The position numbers and the translations under genes were made by a program. A stretch of DNA of 64,000 nt from Bin87 sp965220505 (GTDB taxonomy: Bacteria > Chloroflexota > Dehalococcoidia > Lucifugimonadales > UBA3495), in assembly GCA_965220505.1 (NCBI GenBank), contig CBDCQE010000001.1, positions 1,984,001 to 2,048,000 of the forward strand. The letters run 5' to 3'. The notes beneath the pieces are model-generated. The model did no database searches. It was not told the origin of the DNA and worked only from the letters and a program-made list of their open reading frames with translations. Positions 37,826-47,404 of this stretch are shown one piece after another (the first letter of the stretch is position 1; each line of letters starts with the position of its first letter).

Positions 37826-39214
37826 GTGCCAGTGCAGCGATTCAGGCCAATGACCAAAGATTTCCCCACCTTCGACTGCGATGCGCACATCGTGGAGCCC
37901 GCTACCGTCTGGGAACGGGCCGCAGATAGCCTCACTAGCGGCGAGTTGGCGGCTCTGAAATCCACTATGTGGTACGACGCCGAAACGAACCAGTTGCTGG
38001 TCAACGGAAAGGCCGACGTGAACAGTTTTTCCCCTGTTCCGAAGACTGGGCCGGGCGCCATCGACATCGTGAGGCTGGCCGGTCCCGGGCTCAAACACGA
38101 CATCCAGCGCGCCTTCAACGTCCGCAACCTCAACCCTGAAACTGCGCTCACCAAAGAGCAGTCGGATTACCTCGCCCACGCCGGAGCCGACGAGCCCGGC
38201 CCCCGCTTGCGGGACATGGACGTGCAGGGCATCGACCAGGTGATGATCATACCAACCAGCATCGACACCTACCCCTGGCTGCAGAACGCCCTGGGGGCGC
38301 GGGCCATGTGCAAGGCCTACAACGATTGGGCCTACGAATACACGCGGGAGGACCCGGAGCGTCTCTACTTCGCCGCCCTGATCCCCATGCAGAACCCCCA
38401 GTTCGCTGTTGAAGAGGTTTATCGCGTGGCCGCCAAGGGTTGCCGGGTTGCCCTGATCAGGCCCATGGACGCCATGGGCAACTACCCGATTCAACCGAAG
38501 TACGAAGGCGTGTGGAACGCCCTGGAAGACACCGGCCTCGTCTATGGAATGCATCCCTTCCCGGCCTCCGGGGTTGCGAAACCACCGGGCTATTCCGACC
38601 AGTATTCGGGCGCGGAGCTCATCAGAAGGACCATTTCCACCTCCGGATTGCCGCACACCTTCCTGGGCAACGTGCAAAACTTCCAGGCCGAAGCGTCCCT
38701 GTGGGTGACCATGGTGCTGATGTCTGGGTTCTTCGAAAGGCATCCCAAGATCAGAGCCGCAGTGTTCGAGGCGTCATCCACCTGGCTGAGCTTCCTCCTG
38801 GACGAATGCGACAAGACCTACCGGCTCTACCGGAATGACTGCAACCTGCCGCCGCTGAAGCAACTGCCCAGCGAGACTTTCTTCCAGCATTGCGTCACCG
38901 GCTTTGAGGGTGACGAAGCACCGCCATCGCGCCTGCCCGACTACTATCGGGACATCCTCGCCTGGGCCTCCGACGTCTATCACCACGACGGAGACGACGT
39001 CTGGCGGGCCATCGAGACCATGGAAGAATGCGAGCTGCCCATTGACGACCAGGCCAGGTTCCTGGGAGCAAACGCTCGCCGTCTCTACAATATTGAGCCG
39101 CCCAGCAAGATCGTTCGTGACCGTGTCACCGAGATCCACCGCCCGGATTGGTGGCCCGACGAGGACGAAATAAACGCGGCCCTCAAGCCGGAGGCGTCGG
39201 TGACGCGACGATAG
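37826..39214 (+). CDS. Amidohydrolase-2 family metal-dependent hydrolase
   Basis: 462 residues from a GTG at 37826, with AGGAGG 7 bases upstream; an in-frame ATG eight codons later is the alternative. FPTFDCDAHIVEPATVWERA is the amidohydrolase opening; MIIPTSIDTYPWLQNALGAR, GMHPFPASGV and AVFEASSTWLSFLLDECDK follow, and a C-terminal LDDQARFLGANARRLYNI-like ending is conserved. Similar to the neighbours at 36189 and 39240 in plan, but more divergent, with a longer N-terminal insertion (about 30-110). Gap of 25 bp to the next gene: likely one operon. Confidence 0.86.
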   Translation: MPVQRFRPMTKDFPTFDCDAHIVEPATVWERAADSLTSGELAALKSTMWYDAETNQLLVNGKADVNSFSPVPKTGPGAIDIVRLAGPGLKHDIQRAFNVRNLNPETALTKEQSDYLAHAGADEPGPRLRDMDVQGIDQVMIIPTSIDTYPWLQNALGARAMCKAYNDWAYEYTREDPERLYFAALIPMQNPQFAVEEVYRVAAKGCRVALIRPMDAMGNYPIQPKYEGVWNALEDTGLVYGMHPFPASGVAKPPGYSDQYSGAELIRRTISTSGLPHTFLGNVQNFQAEASLWVTMVLMSGFFERHPKIRAAVFEASSTWLSFLLDECDKTYRLYRNDCNLPPLKQLPSETFFQHCVTGFEGDEAPPSRLPDYYRDILAWASDVYHHDGDDVWRAIETMEECELPIDDQARFLGANARRLYNIEPPSKIVRDRVTEIHRPDWWPDEDEINAALKPEASVTRR

Positions 39215-39239
39215 CCGGCAGCCCATCGGATGACGTGCG

Positions 39240-40520
39240 ATGACTACCAGTAAAGACTTCGCTATTTTCGACAGCGATTCCCACGTGGTGGAACCCCGCG
39301 AGGTGTGGGAGGAATACCTGGAGCCCGAGTACCGGGTCCTGGGTAAAAACGCCCTCTGGCGCGAGGAAGGGACCTTCGACTCGTATCTCAAAATCAACGG
39401 GCGGGTGTTTCGAGACACCGCAAACCCCAACATCCCCCGTCATGCCATCTGGAAGCCCGGCATGACCTGGGACTCCGTCGGCAAATTGGATCCGGACACC
39501 CGCCATCCGGCGTGCGAGGGGGCGTCTGACCCACAGGCCCGGCTCCGGGATATGGATGCCATGGGGATCGACCAGACCTTCGTTTACCCGACGTGGTTCG
39601 CCGAGGGATTTCACCTGGTCGAGGACCCGGACGTGGCCTGGGCGCTGGCGCGGGCGTACAACGACTGGATCGCGGATTTCTGCCAGGCGGCGCCGGAGCG
39701 GCTCTTCGCCGCCGCAATGGTTCCCCTTGGGAATATGGACTTTGCTTTGGCTGAGTTGCGCCGTGTCGTCGGAACGCGATGTTTCCGTGGGGCGTTCATC
39801 CGGCCCATGTTCATGGAAGGACGGTACCTGACCCACCCGTACTACGATCCCCTTTGGGCGGAACTGGAGAACCTGGGCATGACCGCCGCCGTGCATCCCA
39901 CAGCCGGCTTATGGAACCCGGAGTGGACTTCCCATGGTCCCTTCGTGGAGAAGATCAGCGGTCGACTTTCGCAGGGTGCCGGTCTCGGGGGCGGCGGAGG
40001 GGGCCCCTTCGCCGGCGGCAGCACCAGCGACCGCAACCGCGCATCTCCGGCGACGGGAATGATCCCGCTGGGGCATCCCCTGGCGCCGATATTGTCCCAT
40101 TGGCTGGACAACCATATGTTCGTCGCATCCACGCTGATCGGATATACCGTCATGCAGCGCTTCCCCGAGTTGCGGGTGGTAATGGCCCACGGCAAAGCCT
40201 CCTGGATGGACGAAGTCCTAGAGAAAATGGAGGCGTCGACACGGGTTATCCCGCTCCAGCATTATTATCCCGTCCGGACTGACCCCGAAGAGATGTGGGA
40301 AGAAGGCCATGTCATGCTGGGGTTCGACGCTGAGGAGCGCATGATCCAGGAGCTCCCGCATTCCTTCGAAGATAAAGTCGTTTGGGGTTCACGGTATCCG
40401 CATCACGATACAACCAGCGCCTGGGACGCCATCCACGCGCTGACCCAGGCCAGAGTCGAACGGAGCGTTATAGCTCGTATGATGGGCGAGAACGCCCGGC
40501 AGCAATTCGGCCTGAACTGA
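39240..40520 (+). CDS. Amidohydrolase-2 family metal-dependent hydrolase
   Basis: 426 residues. FAIFDSDSHVVEPREVWEEY, MDAMGIDQTFVYPTWFAEGF, AVHPTAGLWNPEW, VVMAHGKASWMDEVLEKMEAS and the final VVWGSRYPHHDT with a metal-ligand-type Asp/His pair identify the family. A glycine-rich insert (GLGGGGGGPFAGGS, about 245-258) occurs in the middle. It follows the previous amidohydrolase by 25 bp and probably shares its transcript. Confidence 0.87.
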   Translation: MTTSKDFAIFDSDSHVVEPREVWEEYLEPEYRVLGKNALWREEGTFDSYLKINGRVFRDTANPNIPRHAIWKPGMTWDSVGKLDPDTRHPACEGASDPQARLRDMDAMGIDQTFVYPTWFAEGFHLVEDPDVAWALARAYNDWIADFCQAAPERLFAAAMVPLGNMDFALAELRRVVGTRCFRGAFIRPMFMEGRYLTHPYYDPLWAELENLGMTAAVHPTAGLWNPEWTSHGPFVEKISGRLSQGAGLGGGGGGPFAGGSTSDRNRASPATGMIPLGHPLAPILSHWLDNHMFVASTLIGYTVMQRFPELRVVMAHGKASWMDEVLEKMEASTRVIPLQHYYPVRTDPEEMWEEGHVMLGFDAEERMIQELPHSFEDKVVWGSRYPHHDTTSAWDAIHALTQARVERSVIARMMGENARQQFGLN

Positions 40521-41059
40521 GCCGCCGCTTTTTGCGGGCCAGACGGTTCGCGCCCAAGGCGCTATCGACATGGGCCTCACGCGTACCGATTCGTACGTTG
40601 CAGGGGCTTTGCGGTTAAGCCTGTTTTTGGAGTAGGCGAACGGAGAACGTGGGGAACCCACTGGAAGGTACGGACCGTTTTTATATTAGAGACAGTTGCT
40701 CCTGGTACGCCATCGCTGCACCTGAAATCTGAAGTGCGGCGATGGTCGCCGACCCGGCTCCCAAAGTGGCCAATGACCCTGTAAATTCCTCAATTCACCG
40801 GACTATAGTCCCGGTACACTGACAGACAATTTTAGGTCGCTCCGCCGAACGCGATTGCCGTCGCGGTTGGTTTGGCTCAAGCGGTCACATCCCAAATCGT
40901 GGGGTTTGACAGGGATTCGGCGTCGGGGTCGTGGACGACGGTTGTGGGGGGACGGCTTTTGTTGCGTTGGTGTGCTGATCCGCTATCCTCGCAACGAGTA
41001 AGGTTGTTGCTATCAGGCGCCGGCCCGAGTAGGCTCGGGAGCCGGAGTTGGTAAGGGAA
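40521..41059. other. Gene-free stretch
   Basis: About 540 bp with no recognisable gene, RNA or repeat on either strand; it separates two convergent transcription units. Confidence 0.4.
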
Positions 41060-42682
41060 TCAAAAACCGTAATCCAGTTTCGCGGTATGCGTTTCCCCCG
41101 GGACAGTACGCACGAGGAACCCATCGATTTCCTGGCGCGCGTGCGCTTCATCTGTCGGGGTGTATTGCCCCCAAAGGTGATCATAGAGCGACCGAGATGC
41201 CTCCACCAGGTCGTCCGCCAATTCTCCCCGGCTTTCCGCAAACGCCAACATCTTGAGAACCGCGATCGCGTGAGGTCGCTCAGCATGGGTGCGGCGGTTG
41301 GCCCGGATGCGGTGGTAAGTGAGCAGAACTTCGGCGGTTTTCTCAGCTTCTCGTGGCGCATGCAGCAACACCCACAGGTTCGCCAAATGGGGCGCGGACT
41401 GTGAATTCGCCTCCACGGCGTTGACGTACCGGTTGGACGCGATTTTTCGGATCTCAGCCAGCGTGCCGGCGTCGATCACGGTGCTTTCCTGGTTTCCCAT
41501 CTGTTCCAACAAAGCCCACAAAGCCAGCGGGTTCAATGCCGGGCTATTGGCCTGCCGCAACGCCCACTCTTGATCCGGCTCTCCGAAAACTGCGGCCACC
41601 CGCGCCGCAAGTTCGGTTGTTGCCAAATTTTCGATCAACGAGTCGGATTGCCGGCGGACAAAGTCTGCATGAGCCCACACCTGCTCGGCAAAAGCCAGTA
41701 CCTTTCCATGGTTCAATCTTCGCCCGGCGACCGCCAAGAGTTGAACGGCATACAGCGCGATTGTCATCTGGATATGGGCGACCCGGTCAGCCACATGAAA
41801 GATTTTCGATTCTTCATCAGCATCCCACGCACTCAATCGCAGCACTTTGCATTTTTCGATTGCCCAATCCAGCGGATCAATGTCCTGGTGATACATCACC
41901 ACCGCCGCAGCCAACGCGAGCAGCCAGTCTCGGTTGTTCCAACGCCCGGTGAGGTGCGGAGAATGCAGGTCGTCTTCCAGAGCAGCCGTCATGCGGCGTT
42001 CGTGTTCGCCCACGAGGATACCGGCAACCTGGGTCGCTTTTTCGGGTTCCTTTTCTCGGATTTGCCACGCGATGTCTGCCAGGGGTTTGCCCCTGGGTTC
42101 GAGCTTGGCCCGCCGCAAGCCGGATTCCAGTTCGCTAATCACCGCTTCAGACCAGTGATCAAGCACCACGCCTTCGAGCAGTTGGGTGCAGTGCTTTTCG
42201 ACCGCCTCAGTCGTCGGACGATTTTCGTCCGGGCCGAAGGAGGTGTGGTTGAGCAGCTCGAACGCCCAACAGGTGCTCCGTGCGGGTCCGAGAGCCTCAA
42301 GACTGTATACCAGATCCTCGATTGACGCCGCCAAGTCTGGATTAATCGACCCCTTGGCCCAAAAGGCCGTGTCGTGGTTGCCGATCCCGGAGGTCCCAGA
42401 GAGCTCCACCCGGATCCCGTCGATGATCATCTCGGCAACCCGCTCTTTCATGTCCTGCCGCAGGTGGTTTGGACCACCGTAGGGATCGAACCAGCTGCGG
42501 ATGGTGTCAATGGCCCGGTCAGCTTCCTCCGTTTCGCCAAGCTGGTTTCGGATTATCGATTCGGCCAGGTCTGGACACGTCGGCTCTTTCAGGGGCGCCA
42601 GACCATTGCCGAAAATGCGCCAGATGGCCTGCACTGCGTCCGCAGGCAACTCGGTGGTCGGGGCTTCGTCGCCGGGCATCAT
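41060..42682 (-). CDS. Hypothetical protein, partner of a PLD-like protein
   Basis: 540 residues from the ATG at 42682; its ATG overlaps the TGA of the upstream PLD-like gene (ATGA), so the two were one operon. I do not recognise a family. The protein is mostly helical with many Ala, Leu and Glu residues and lacks signal peptide and membrane segments; segments such as STCWAFELLNHTSFG and TIALYAVQLLAVAGRRLN suggest a helical-repeat (TPR/ARM-like) architecture. The upstream frame to 42805 overlaps the other gene and is not used. With a PLD nuclease partner and an island location, a defence role is possible but unproven. Confidence 0.65.
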   Translation of the reverse strand: MMPGDEAPTTELPADAVQAIWRIFGNGLAPLKEPTCPDLAESIIRNQLGETEEADRAIDTIRSWFDPYGGPNHLRQDMKERVAEMIIDGIRVELSGTSGIGNHDTAFWAKGSINPDLAASIEDLVYSLEALGPARSTCWAFELLNHTSFGPDENRPTTEAVEKHCTQLLEGVVLDHWSEAVISELESGLRRAKLEPRGKPLADIAWQIREKEPEKATQVAGILVGEHERRMTAALEDDLHSPHLTGRWNNRDWLLALAAAVVMYHQDIDPLDWAIEKCKVLRLSAWDADEESKIFHVADRVAHIQMTIALYAVQLLAVAGRRLNHGKVLAFAEQVWAHADFVRRQSDSLIENLATTELAARVAAVFGEPDQEWALRQANSPALNPLALWALLEQMGNQESTVIDAGTLAEIRKIASNRYVNAVEANSQSAPHLANLWVLLHAPREAEKTAEVLLTYHRIRANRRTHAERPHAIAVLKMLAFAESRGELADDLVEASRSLYDHLWGQYTPTDEAHARQEIDGFLVRTVPGETHTAKLDYGF

Positions 42683-43160
42683 TTGATCTCCCGGACGTGA
42701 ACGCCGTTGCTGTTGTCGCCGATGTTCAACGAACAGAGTTCCTGCACCTGAGCTTCGTATACCCCGTATGGGAGCGTTGCGAACGTGACGCCGTGAACGT
42801 GCCAACCATTGATCGAGTGGGTGATGATGATCTCCTTGTCGGGAATGATGAGGTAGCGGTCGTGAAATGCCGGCTTGTCTTCGCCTCTGCTATTTTTTCT
42901 GGTGAACGATCTTACCGTCACATGGCCCGCGGGACGGAGGGATACTCGGACAACCACCCATCAGCGTTCCCGCCTCCGCAAAGGATTCTCAGCTCCTGTC
43001 CTCTGGTCGCAGCGAACATGCCGCTGTATATCCGTTCGTTCGTATTGTCACGGTCCCGTTGCATGAAATACGGGTCGGCGAGGTAGATTGGCCCCTCAGA
43101 ACGCCAGACGTCGCCAAGAAGATTGAGGAAATAGTCGATGGCCTTCTCGGTCTGGTCCGG
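42679..43160 (-). pseudogene. PLD-like nuclease domain protein, C-terminal remnant with frameshift
   Basis: Read leftward from 43160: AIDYFLNLLGDVWRSEGPIY, then LADPYFMQRD and MFAATRGQELRILCGG in one frame, ending in a stop after PRAM; the next frame continues GHVTVRSFTRKNS, then KPAFHDRYLIIPDKEIIITH and ends at 42679. The DPYF strand and H-D-R-Y motif are typical of PLD-like defence and effector proteins. The 5' part was replaced by IS21 sequence at about 43,160. Its stop overlaps the start of the 540-aa gene. Confidence 0.7.
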
Positions 43161-44250
43161 TCAGGAGGTCCACTAGGCCGTAAAGGAGGCCCTGCGGCTG
43201 GGCGCCGTCGGCTTTGACTCCGTGAAGCACCTGCCACTGTGCCAGATCGAAGTCAGGCCGCCCCGCCTCGACCTGGATCTCTATCCCCATCTGCCCCGGG
43301 TCAGCGTCCAGACCACTCGCGCCGGAGATTACCTGACCCTACTATCAGATAGGAGGGCGGCATGAGCGACCGATCCACGCTGCTCCTTGAGCACCATCTC
43401 AAGGAATTGAAGCTGCCCAGTTTTCTCAGGGAGTACGGCAATCTGGCAGTCCAGTGCGCCGCCGAGGGTGTCAGTCATCCCGACTACTTGCTGCGCCTCG
43501 CCGAACTGGAACTCACCGACCGACACCAGCGCCTGGTGCAACGCCGGATCCGCGCGGCCCGCTTCCCTGCCACCAAGGGACTGGACACCTTAGACTTCTC
43601 GGCTATGGCCGCGGTAAAACAGGCCTTGGTCATGCAGCGGGCCCGGTGCGAATACGTGGAGCGGGGTGAAAACGTCATCGCCATCGGCAACAGCGGCACC
43701 GGCAAGACCCACGTCGCCCTGGGCCTGGGACTGGCCGCCTGCCAGCGGGGAATGTCGGTGGACTTCACCACGGCCCCTGCCCCGGTCAACGAACTGGTGG
43801 AGGCCAGAGACGAGCGCCGGCTGCTCAATCTGCAGCGCCAACTGGCCCGGCTCAAGCTGCTCATCATCGACGAGTTGGGCTTCGTGCCCCTGTCCCACAC
43901 CGGGGCGGAACTGCGCTTCGAGGTCTTCAGCCAGCGCTGCGAGCGGGGGTCCATCCTGGTCACCACCAACCTGGCCTTCGACGAGTGGACCGAGGTCTTC
44001 GGGTCGTAACGGCTAACCGGCGTGCTGCTGGATCCTCTCACCCACCACGTGCACATCCTGGAGATGAACGGCGACAGCTACCGCCTCAGGGGCCGCCGGC
44101 GGGGCGTCGTCGCCATGCCCGCGTCGGACCGGTCAGCCGCCGGTTAGCGCCCCGCGGACGTCAACGCCGGACCGTCGTCGCGGGGGCCCCACCCCGCCCC
44201 GGGCCGTCAGGCACCGCCCCGGCATTCTTAACATGCGCGGGGATTGAGTT
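43161..44250 (+). mobile_element. IS21-family remnant (istA end plus istB)
   Basis: The left part encodes the last 65 or so residues of IstA (EALRLGAVGFDSVKHLPLCQ, IEVRPPRLDLDLYPHLPRVS) with a TAG near its start (43173-43175), ending at 43365 and overlapping the istB ATG at 43362. IstB follows with an internal TAA. The left end of the element is missing, and the right boundary, near 44,250, is not defined. Confidence 0.8.
43362..44147 (+). pseudogene. istB: IS21 ATP-binding helper IstB, premature stop
   Basis: LLEHHLKELKLPSFLREYGN opens the family; Walker A is GNSGTGKTHVALGLGL, Walker B LLIIDELGFVPL, and the C-terminal EWTEVFGS is followed by TAA (44007-44009) where relatives have Glu. The same frame continues RLTGVLLDPLTHHVHILEMN to 44147, so the natural end is intact after the stop. 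As transposition also needs IstA, which is truncated, the element is inactive. Confidence 0.85.
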
Positions 44251-44263
44251 TTACCCACCGCCC

Positions 44264-44850
44264 TCAGCACACCAAGGCCAGGGAATACACCAGCATCTCA
44301 ATGCTCTTGGTGTACCCTTTGGTCCGCCGCACCAGCCGGTTCGACTTGCTTCGCCACACCGAATGCAGTCCCCTGTTCGAGCCAGGGGCAGGCTCTTCGT
44401 TCCAGTTCACCGCTCCGCCTTTGCCCACCACATGGCGGTCCGGCGGAAACCACCCGGCGTAGACCGAGTAGGCGTCGCTGCGATACAACCCCGCCTCCGG
44501 GAGCCGGGCATACAACCGCAGGAAGGGCGCTTCGCTGCGGTCGCCCACCTCAAAATCCACCCACCGACTGCCGTCGGCTTCGGACACTACTGCGGTCCAG
44601 ATCCACCACTCCTCCCGCTGCTCACCATGCCGGGCTCCCCGATAGGTCCACATCTCATCGCAGGACACCACTACCGCCGGACGCTGACCGGCGGCGCCCT
44701 CAATCCGCTCCGCACCCCGCCCCCGCAGGCAACTCAGGGCTTGCCGCCCCCTTTTTTTCACCCAGCCCAGCACCGCCGGGGCACTGTAACCCATGGCCGC
44801 TGCCTGTGCATCCTGCGCGTACGGCAACCATTCGGTCAGGCTATCCAATT
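44264..44850 (-). pseudogene. IS1-family transposase, 5'-truncated
   Basis: Residues matching InsB: VVVSCDEMWTYRGARHGEQR with the first Asp-Glu, a core EEWWIWTAVVSEADGSRWVD, then GLYRSDAYSVYAGWFPPDRH with the second Asp and a C-terminal NRGLHSVWRSKSNRLVRRTK. The upstream part only weakly preserves the InsA zinc/HTH region (AMGYSAPAVLGWVKKRG). The reading frame beyond about 44,850 runs antisense over a DUF433 gene and is not part of it. Confidence 0.75.
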
Positions 44851-44984
44851 TGAACGCGCAGTGCGCTGCATACCCCCATGCAGAACCAAAATCAGGACGT
44901 ACCCTAACGACCACTAGGGAATTGCATCGGATGGTCCCGTCTCCGATCATCGTGGCAACAGCGCAGAGGCGAACAGCCGACGCG

Positions 44985-45223
44985 ATGATTAACTGGTCAA
45001 CGTGCCCGGTCGTGGAAAGCGTACCCGGCAGGGTGAGCGGCAAATGGGTTTTCAAGAACATCCACCGGCGCTGTACGCCCTTTTCGAGAACCTGGCAGCC
45101 GGCGCGACCATTCACGACTTTGTCGAATGGTTTGACGGAGCCGAGGAAGAGAAAGTAACCGCCGTGCTGGAGTACGTAGCGCAGGAGTTCCGGGCCAAGG
45201 TGCCTCACGCGCATTCTGTTTGA
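44985..45223 (+). pseudogene. DUF433 antitoxin, frameshifted
   Basis: MINWSTCPVVESVPGRVSGK then WVFKN in the first frame, then LYALFENLAAGATIHDFVEW and KVTAVLEYVAQEF in the next; a one-base indel around 45,060 separates them. DUF433 proteins are antitoxins with an RHH/HTH-like fold, usually next to a DUF5615 PIN-like toxin, as here. Confidence 0.75.
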
Positions 45224-45541
45224 CAACGGGACGCCCAGCCAGCTGAGCCGTCAGCTATTTGGACACGAGGTAGAAACGGCCCGATGGCGGGGCTGGGAAA
45301 CCCTTTCAAACGAACTCTTCTTGACCAAGAACCAGCAGCCAGTTTCGCGGTCATCATCACGACCGACCAGAACATCCGCTACCAGCCGAACATATCAGGC
45401 TGGCGAATCGCCGTGGTTGTTCTGATGCAAACCGCGTGGCCGCTTGTACACAGGCAGGTAGAAGCCATCCGCCACGCACTGGATTACATCCGGCCCGGCG
45501 AGGTCAGAGAAGTGCATATCCCCGGCAGGCGGGAAAGGTAG
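45207..45541 (+). pseudogene. DUF5615 PIN-like toxin, frameshifted
   Basis: RILFDNGTPSQLSRQLFGHE then VETARWRGWETLSN in one frame; then VIITTDQNIRYQPN and IAVVVLMQTAWPLVHRQVEA in another. A base is missing near 45,315. The expected start codon is ACG (45207-45209), one transition from ATG. Both genes of the toxin-antitoxin pair are therefore dead. Confidence 0.75.
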
Positions 45542-45761
45542 CCGACCACGGACACCGTCGGACGCGGACTGGAAACCCGCATCGTCCGGCTCTGATCGAG
45601 CTCCACCAGGACCCGGCGTTTCTCGAAGCGTATGAGCCACAATCGGGCCCAGCGACGGAGGCCCCGGTGTCGCGAATTCAATCCCGCTAACGGCGAAGTC
45701 TCTCTGCAAGTCATCCATAAGGTTAGAATGTCAACAGCCATTCTCCAGGAGTTGCCGCTCC
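45542..45761. other. Short intergenic stretch
   Basis: No gene visible. AGGAG at about 45,747-45,751 is the ribosome binding site of the following small gene. Confidence 0.4.
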
Positions 45762-45926
45762 ATGACCACCCCGTCCCAATCCGTCGAGATTTACTGCGTC
45801 AAGTGCAAAGCCAAGACCCCGTCCCGCGACATCGAGGCCGTAACCATGAAGAACGGCCGCCCCGCCACCCGCTCCACCTGCGTGGACTGCGGCACCAAGA
45901 AGTTCCGCATCGGCGTGCTGCCCTGA
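45762..45926 (+). CDS. DUF5679-like zinc-ribbon protein (54 aa)
   Basis: A small gene. Two Cys-x-x-Cys knuckles, Cys12/Cys15 and Cys40/Cys43 (YCVKCKAKTPSRDIEAVTMK, then NGRPATRSTCVDCGTKKF), give the treble-clef/zinc-ribbon of DUF5679 proteins, often found alone or fused to topoisomerase. Shine-Dalgarno AGGAG lies about 11 bases upstream. Function unknown; probable nucleic-acid or protein binding. Confidence 0.8.
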   Translation: MTTPSQSVEIYCVKCKAKTPSRDIEAVTMKNGRPATRSTCVDCGTKKFRIGVLP

Positions 45927-46203
45927 CCGGCCCCTCCAACTCGGATTATGAGGCTTGACCTAGCCCTGACTACTCCTCAATTCCTGCCCGCCGTGGAGGA
46001 CGTGTCCGGAGTAGAGCGGCAGCCTGGCGGACCCTCGGGGGCTCGCTGGAACTGCCTCGAGGGCGGAGTGCCAATCCACGCCGCCCACTTGCGCTGGGAG
46101 CAGGCGGATTTGCCTCGGTGGTGGCAAGGGTGAGCTGGGCAAGCCAAGGACTTGCCCAGTTCAAGCGTCATGGTCCCACAGGAATTCCAACGCCAGGAAC
46201 GAC
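45927..46203. other. Intergenic region
   Basis: No supported gene in this 277-bp stretch. Confidence 0.4.
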
Positions 46204-46929
46204 ATGGCCATAGACGTAGAACCGCACGACTGGGGCGATGCCCGGCCCATAGACATCAAAGCAGTTCTGGACGACGCAGCGTCGCACTTGAACCGGCTGG
46301 TTGACGAGCCGATCACGGATCACATCCTGGTGGTAGCGGCCCACGGTGAAGATGCCCAACCTATGACGCACTACCGCAGCTCGCCGGAAGACCCCATCAT
46401 TATCCAACTCACGGTACGCGGTAAGTTCTGGGCGCAATTCGCCTATCAGTTCTCCCATGAATTCTGCCACGTCCTGTCCGGCTACGAGCGGTTGAAGGAC
46501 AACCCAAACAACTGGTTTCACGAATCCCTCTGCGAACTGGCCTCGGTTTTCACCCTCCGACGCATGGCGGAACGCTGGCCGGAACAGCCGCCGTACCCGA
46601 ACTGGGTGGACTACGCCAGCGCTTTGGGCGATTACGCGGGCGATTTGCTCAACAGTGCAAATCGCAGATTGCCGGACGGCATGACCCTGGCCACATGGTT
46701 GCTCGCCCACGAGAAGGCACTCCGGCAGGACCCCTACCGGCGGGACCACAACGCGATAGTCGCCTACAACCTCCTACCCTTATTCGAAGCAGAACCGGCG
46801 GCATGGAATGCCGTCCCCCGCCTTCCGGTATCCCAAGGGATGCTGGCCGAGTACTTGGCCGACTGGCAGCGCCTGGTCAAGCCCGGCGACAAGCCATTCG
46901 TCTACCGTGTGATGGAAGCCATCCTCTGA
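46204..46929 (+). CDS. Putative zinc metallopeptidase (HExxH)
   Basis: 241 residues with His85-Glu86-x-x-His89 (FSHEFCHVLSG) and a downstream NWFHESLCELAS segment whose Glu107 or Glu111 could be the third zinc ligand, a gluzincin-like arrangement. No signal peptide, so likely cytosolic. The rest is not assigned to a named family. Last gene of the island before attR. Confidence 0.65.
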   Translation: MAIDVEPHDWGDARPIDIKAVLDDAASHLNRLVDEPITDHILVVAAHGEDAQPMTHYRSSPEDPIIIQLTVRGKFWAQFAYQFSHEFCHVLSGYERLKDNPNNWFHESLCELASVFTLRRMAERWPEQPPYPNWVDYASALGDYAGDLLNSANRRLPDGMTLATWLLAHEKALRQDPYRRDHNAIVAYNLLPLFEAEPAAWNAVPRLPVSQGMLAEYLADWQRLVKPGDKPFVYRVMEAIL

Positions 46930-47404
46930 TTACTGCGGGTCGTTGGGGCGTACGGAAACGCCCGGAACACTGCCTAGATCAAAAAGCGGCGGCACGCCCC
47001 TATCAACGGAGTATGCCGCCGGCGTCCGGCCCTCTGTGCCAAACGGTGAATTCGCAAGTAGGCGCTGTCCGTCATCCAAACCCCGGTCAGACTGGCTACG
47101 TCTACCGCTCCAAGGGCGTACGAGGCCCGGAAGATTGGGAAGTTGTCCCACAAGCTGGATATTTGGAAAGGCCGACGGTCCGCATTTGACGGGCCATCGG
47201 CCTACTCATCCACCTCGCGCCGCAGCCAACCACGGGCCGTAATCCTACAACCGGGGCTGCATGCGAATCACGGCTCTTTGCTGCGTTTGGTACCGTACCG
47301 ACCGGTTCAATAACGTGGGCCGCTGTGAGTCTGTCCCACAATTGTCCCACATCTGGACGGGTCAGCGAGCGATCCGAGCCATTTTTGAACTCAAATTCCG
47401 GTGC
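46930..47404. other. Island right end, non-coding
   Basis: No supported gene. It contains the right pair of TGTCCCACA motifs and leads to attR. Confidence 0.5.
47332..47351 (+). promoter_or_regulatory. Putative integrase arm-type sites, right
   Basis: TGTCCCACA at 47332 and 47343, 11 bp apart and in the same orientation as the pair at 15836/15847. Inference: arm sites of the island integrase. Confidence 0.5.

Noticed and set aside
44851..45226. N-terminal part of the minus-strand IS1-like frame
   Set aside because: It is antisense to recognisable DUF433 coding sequence and shows no transposase similarity.
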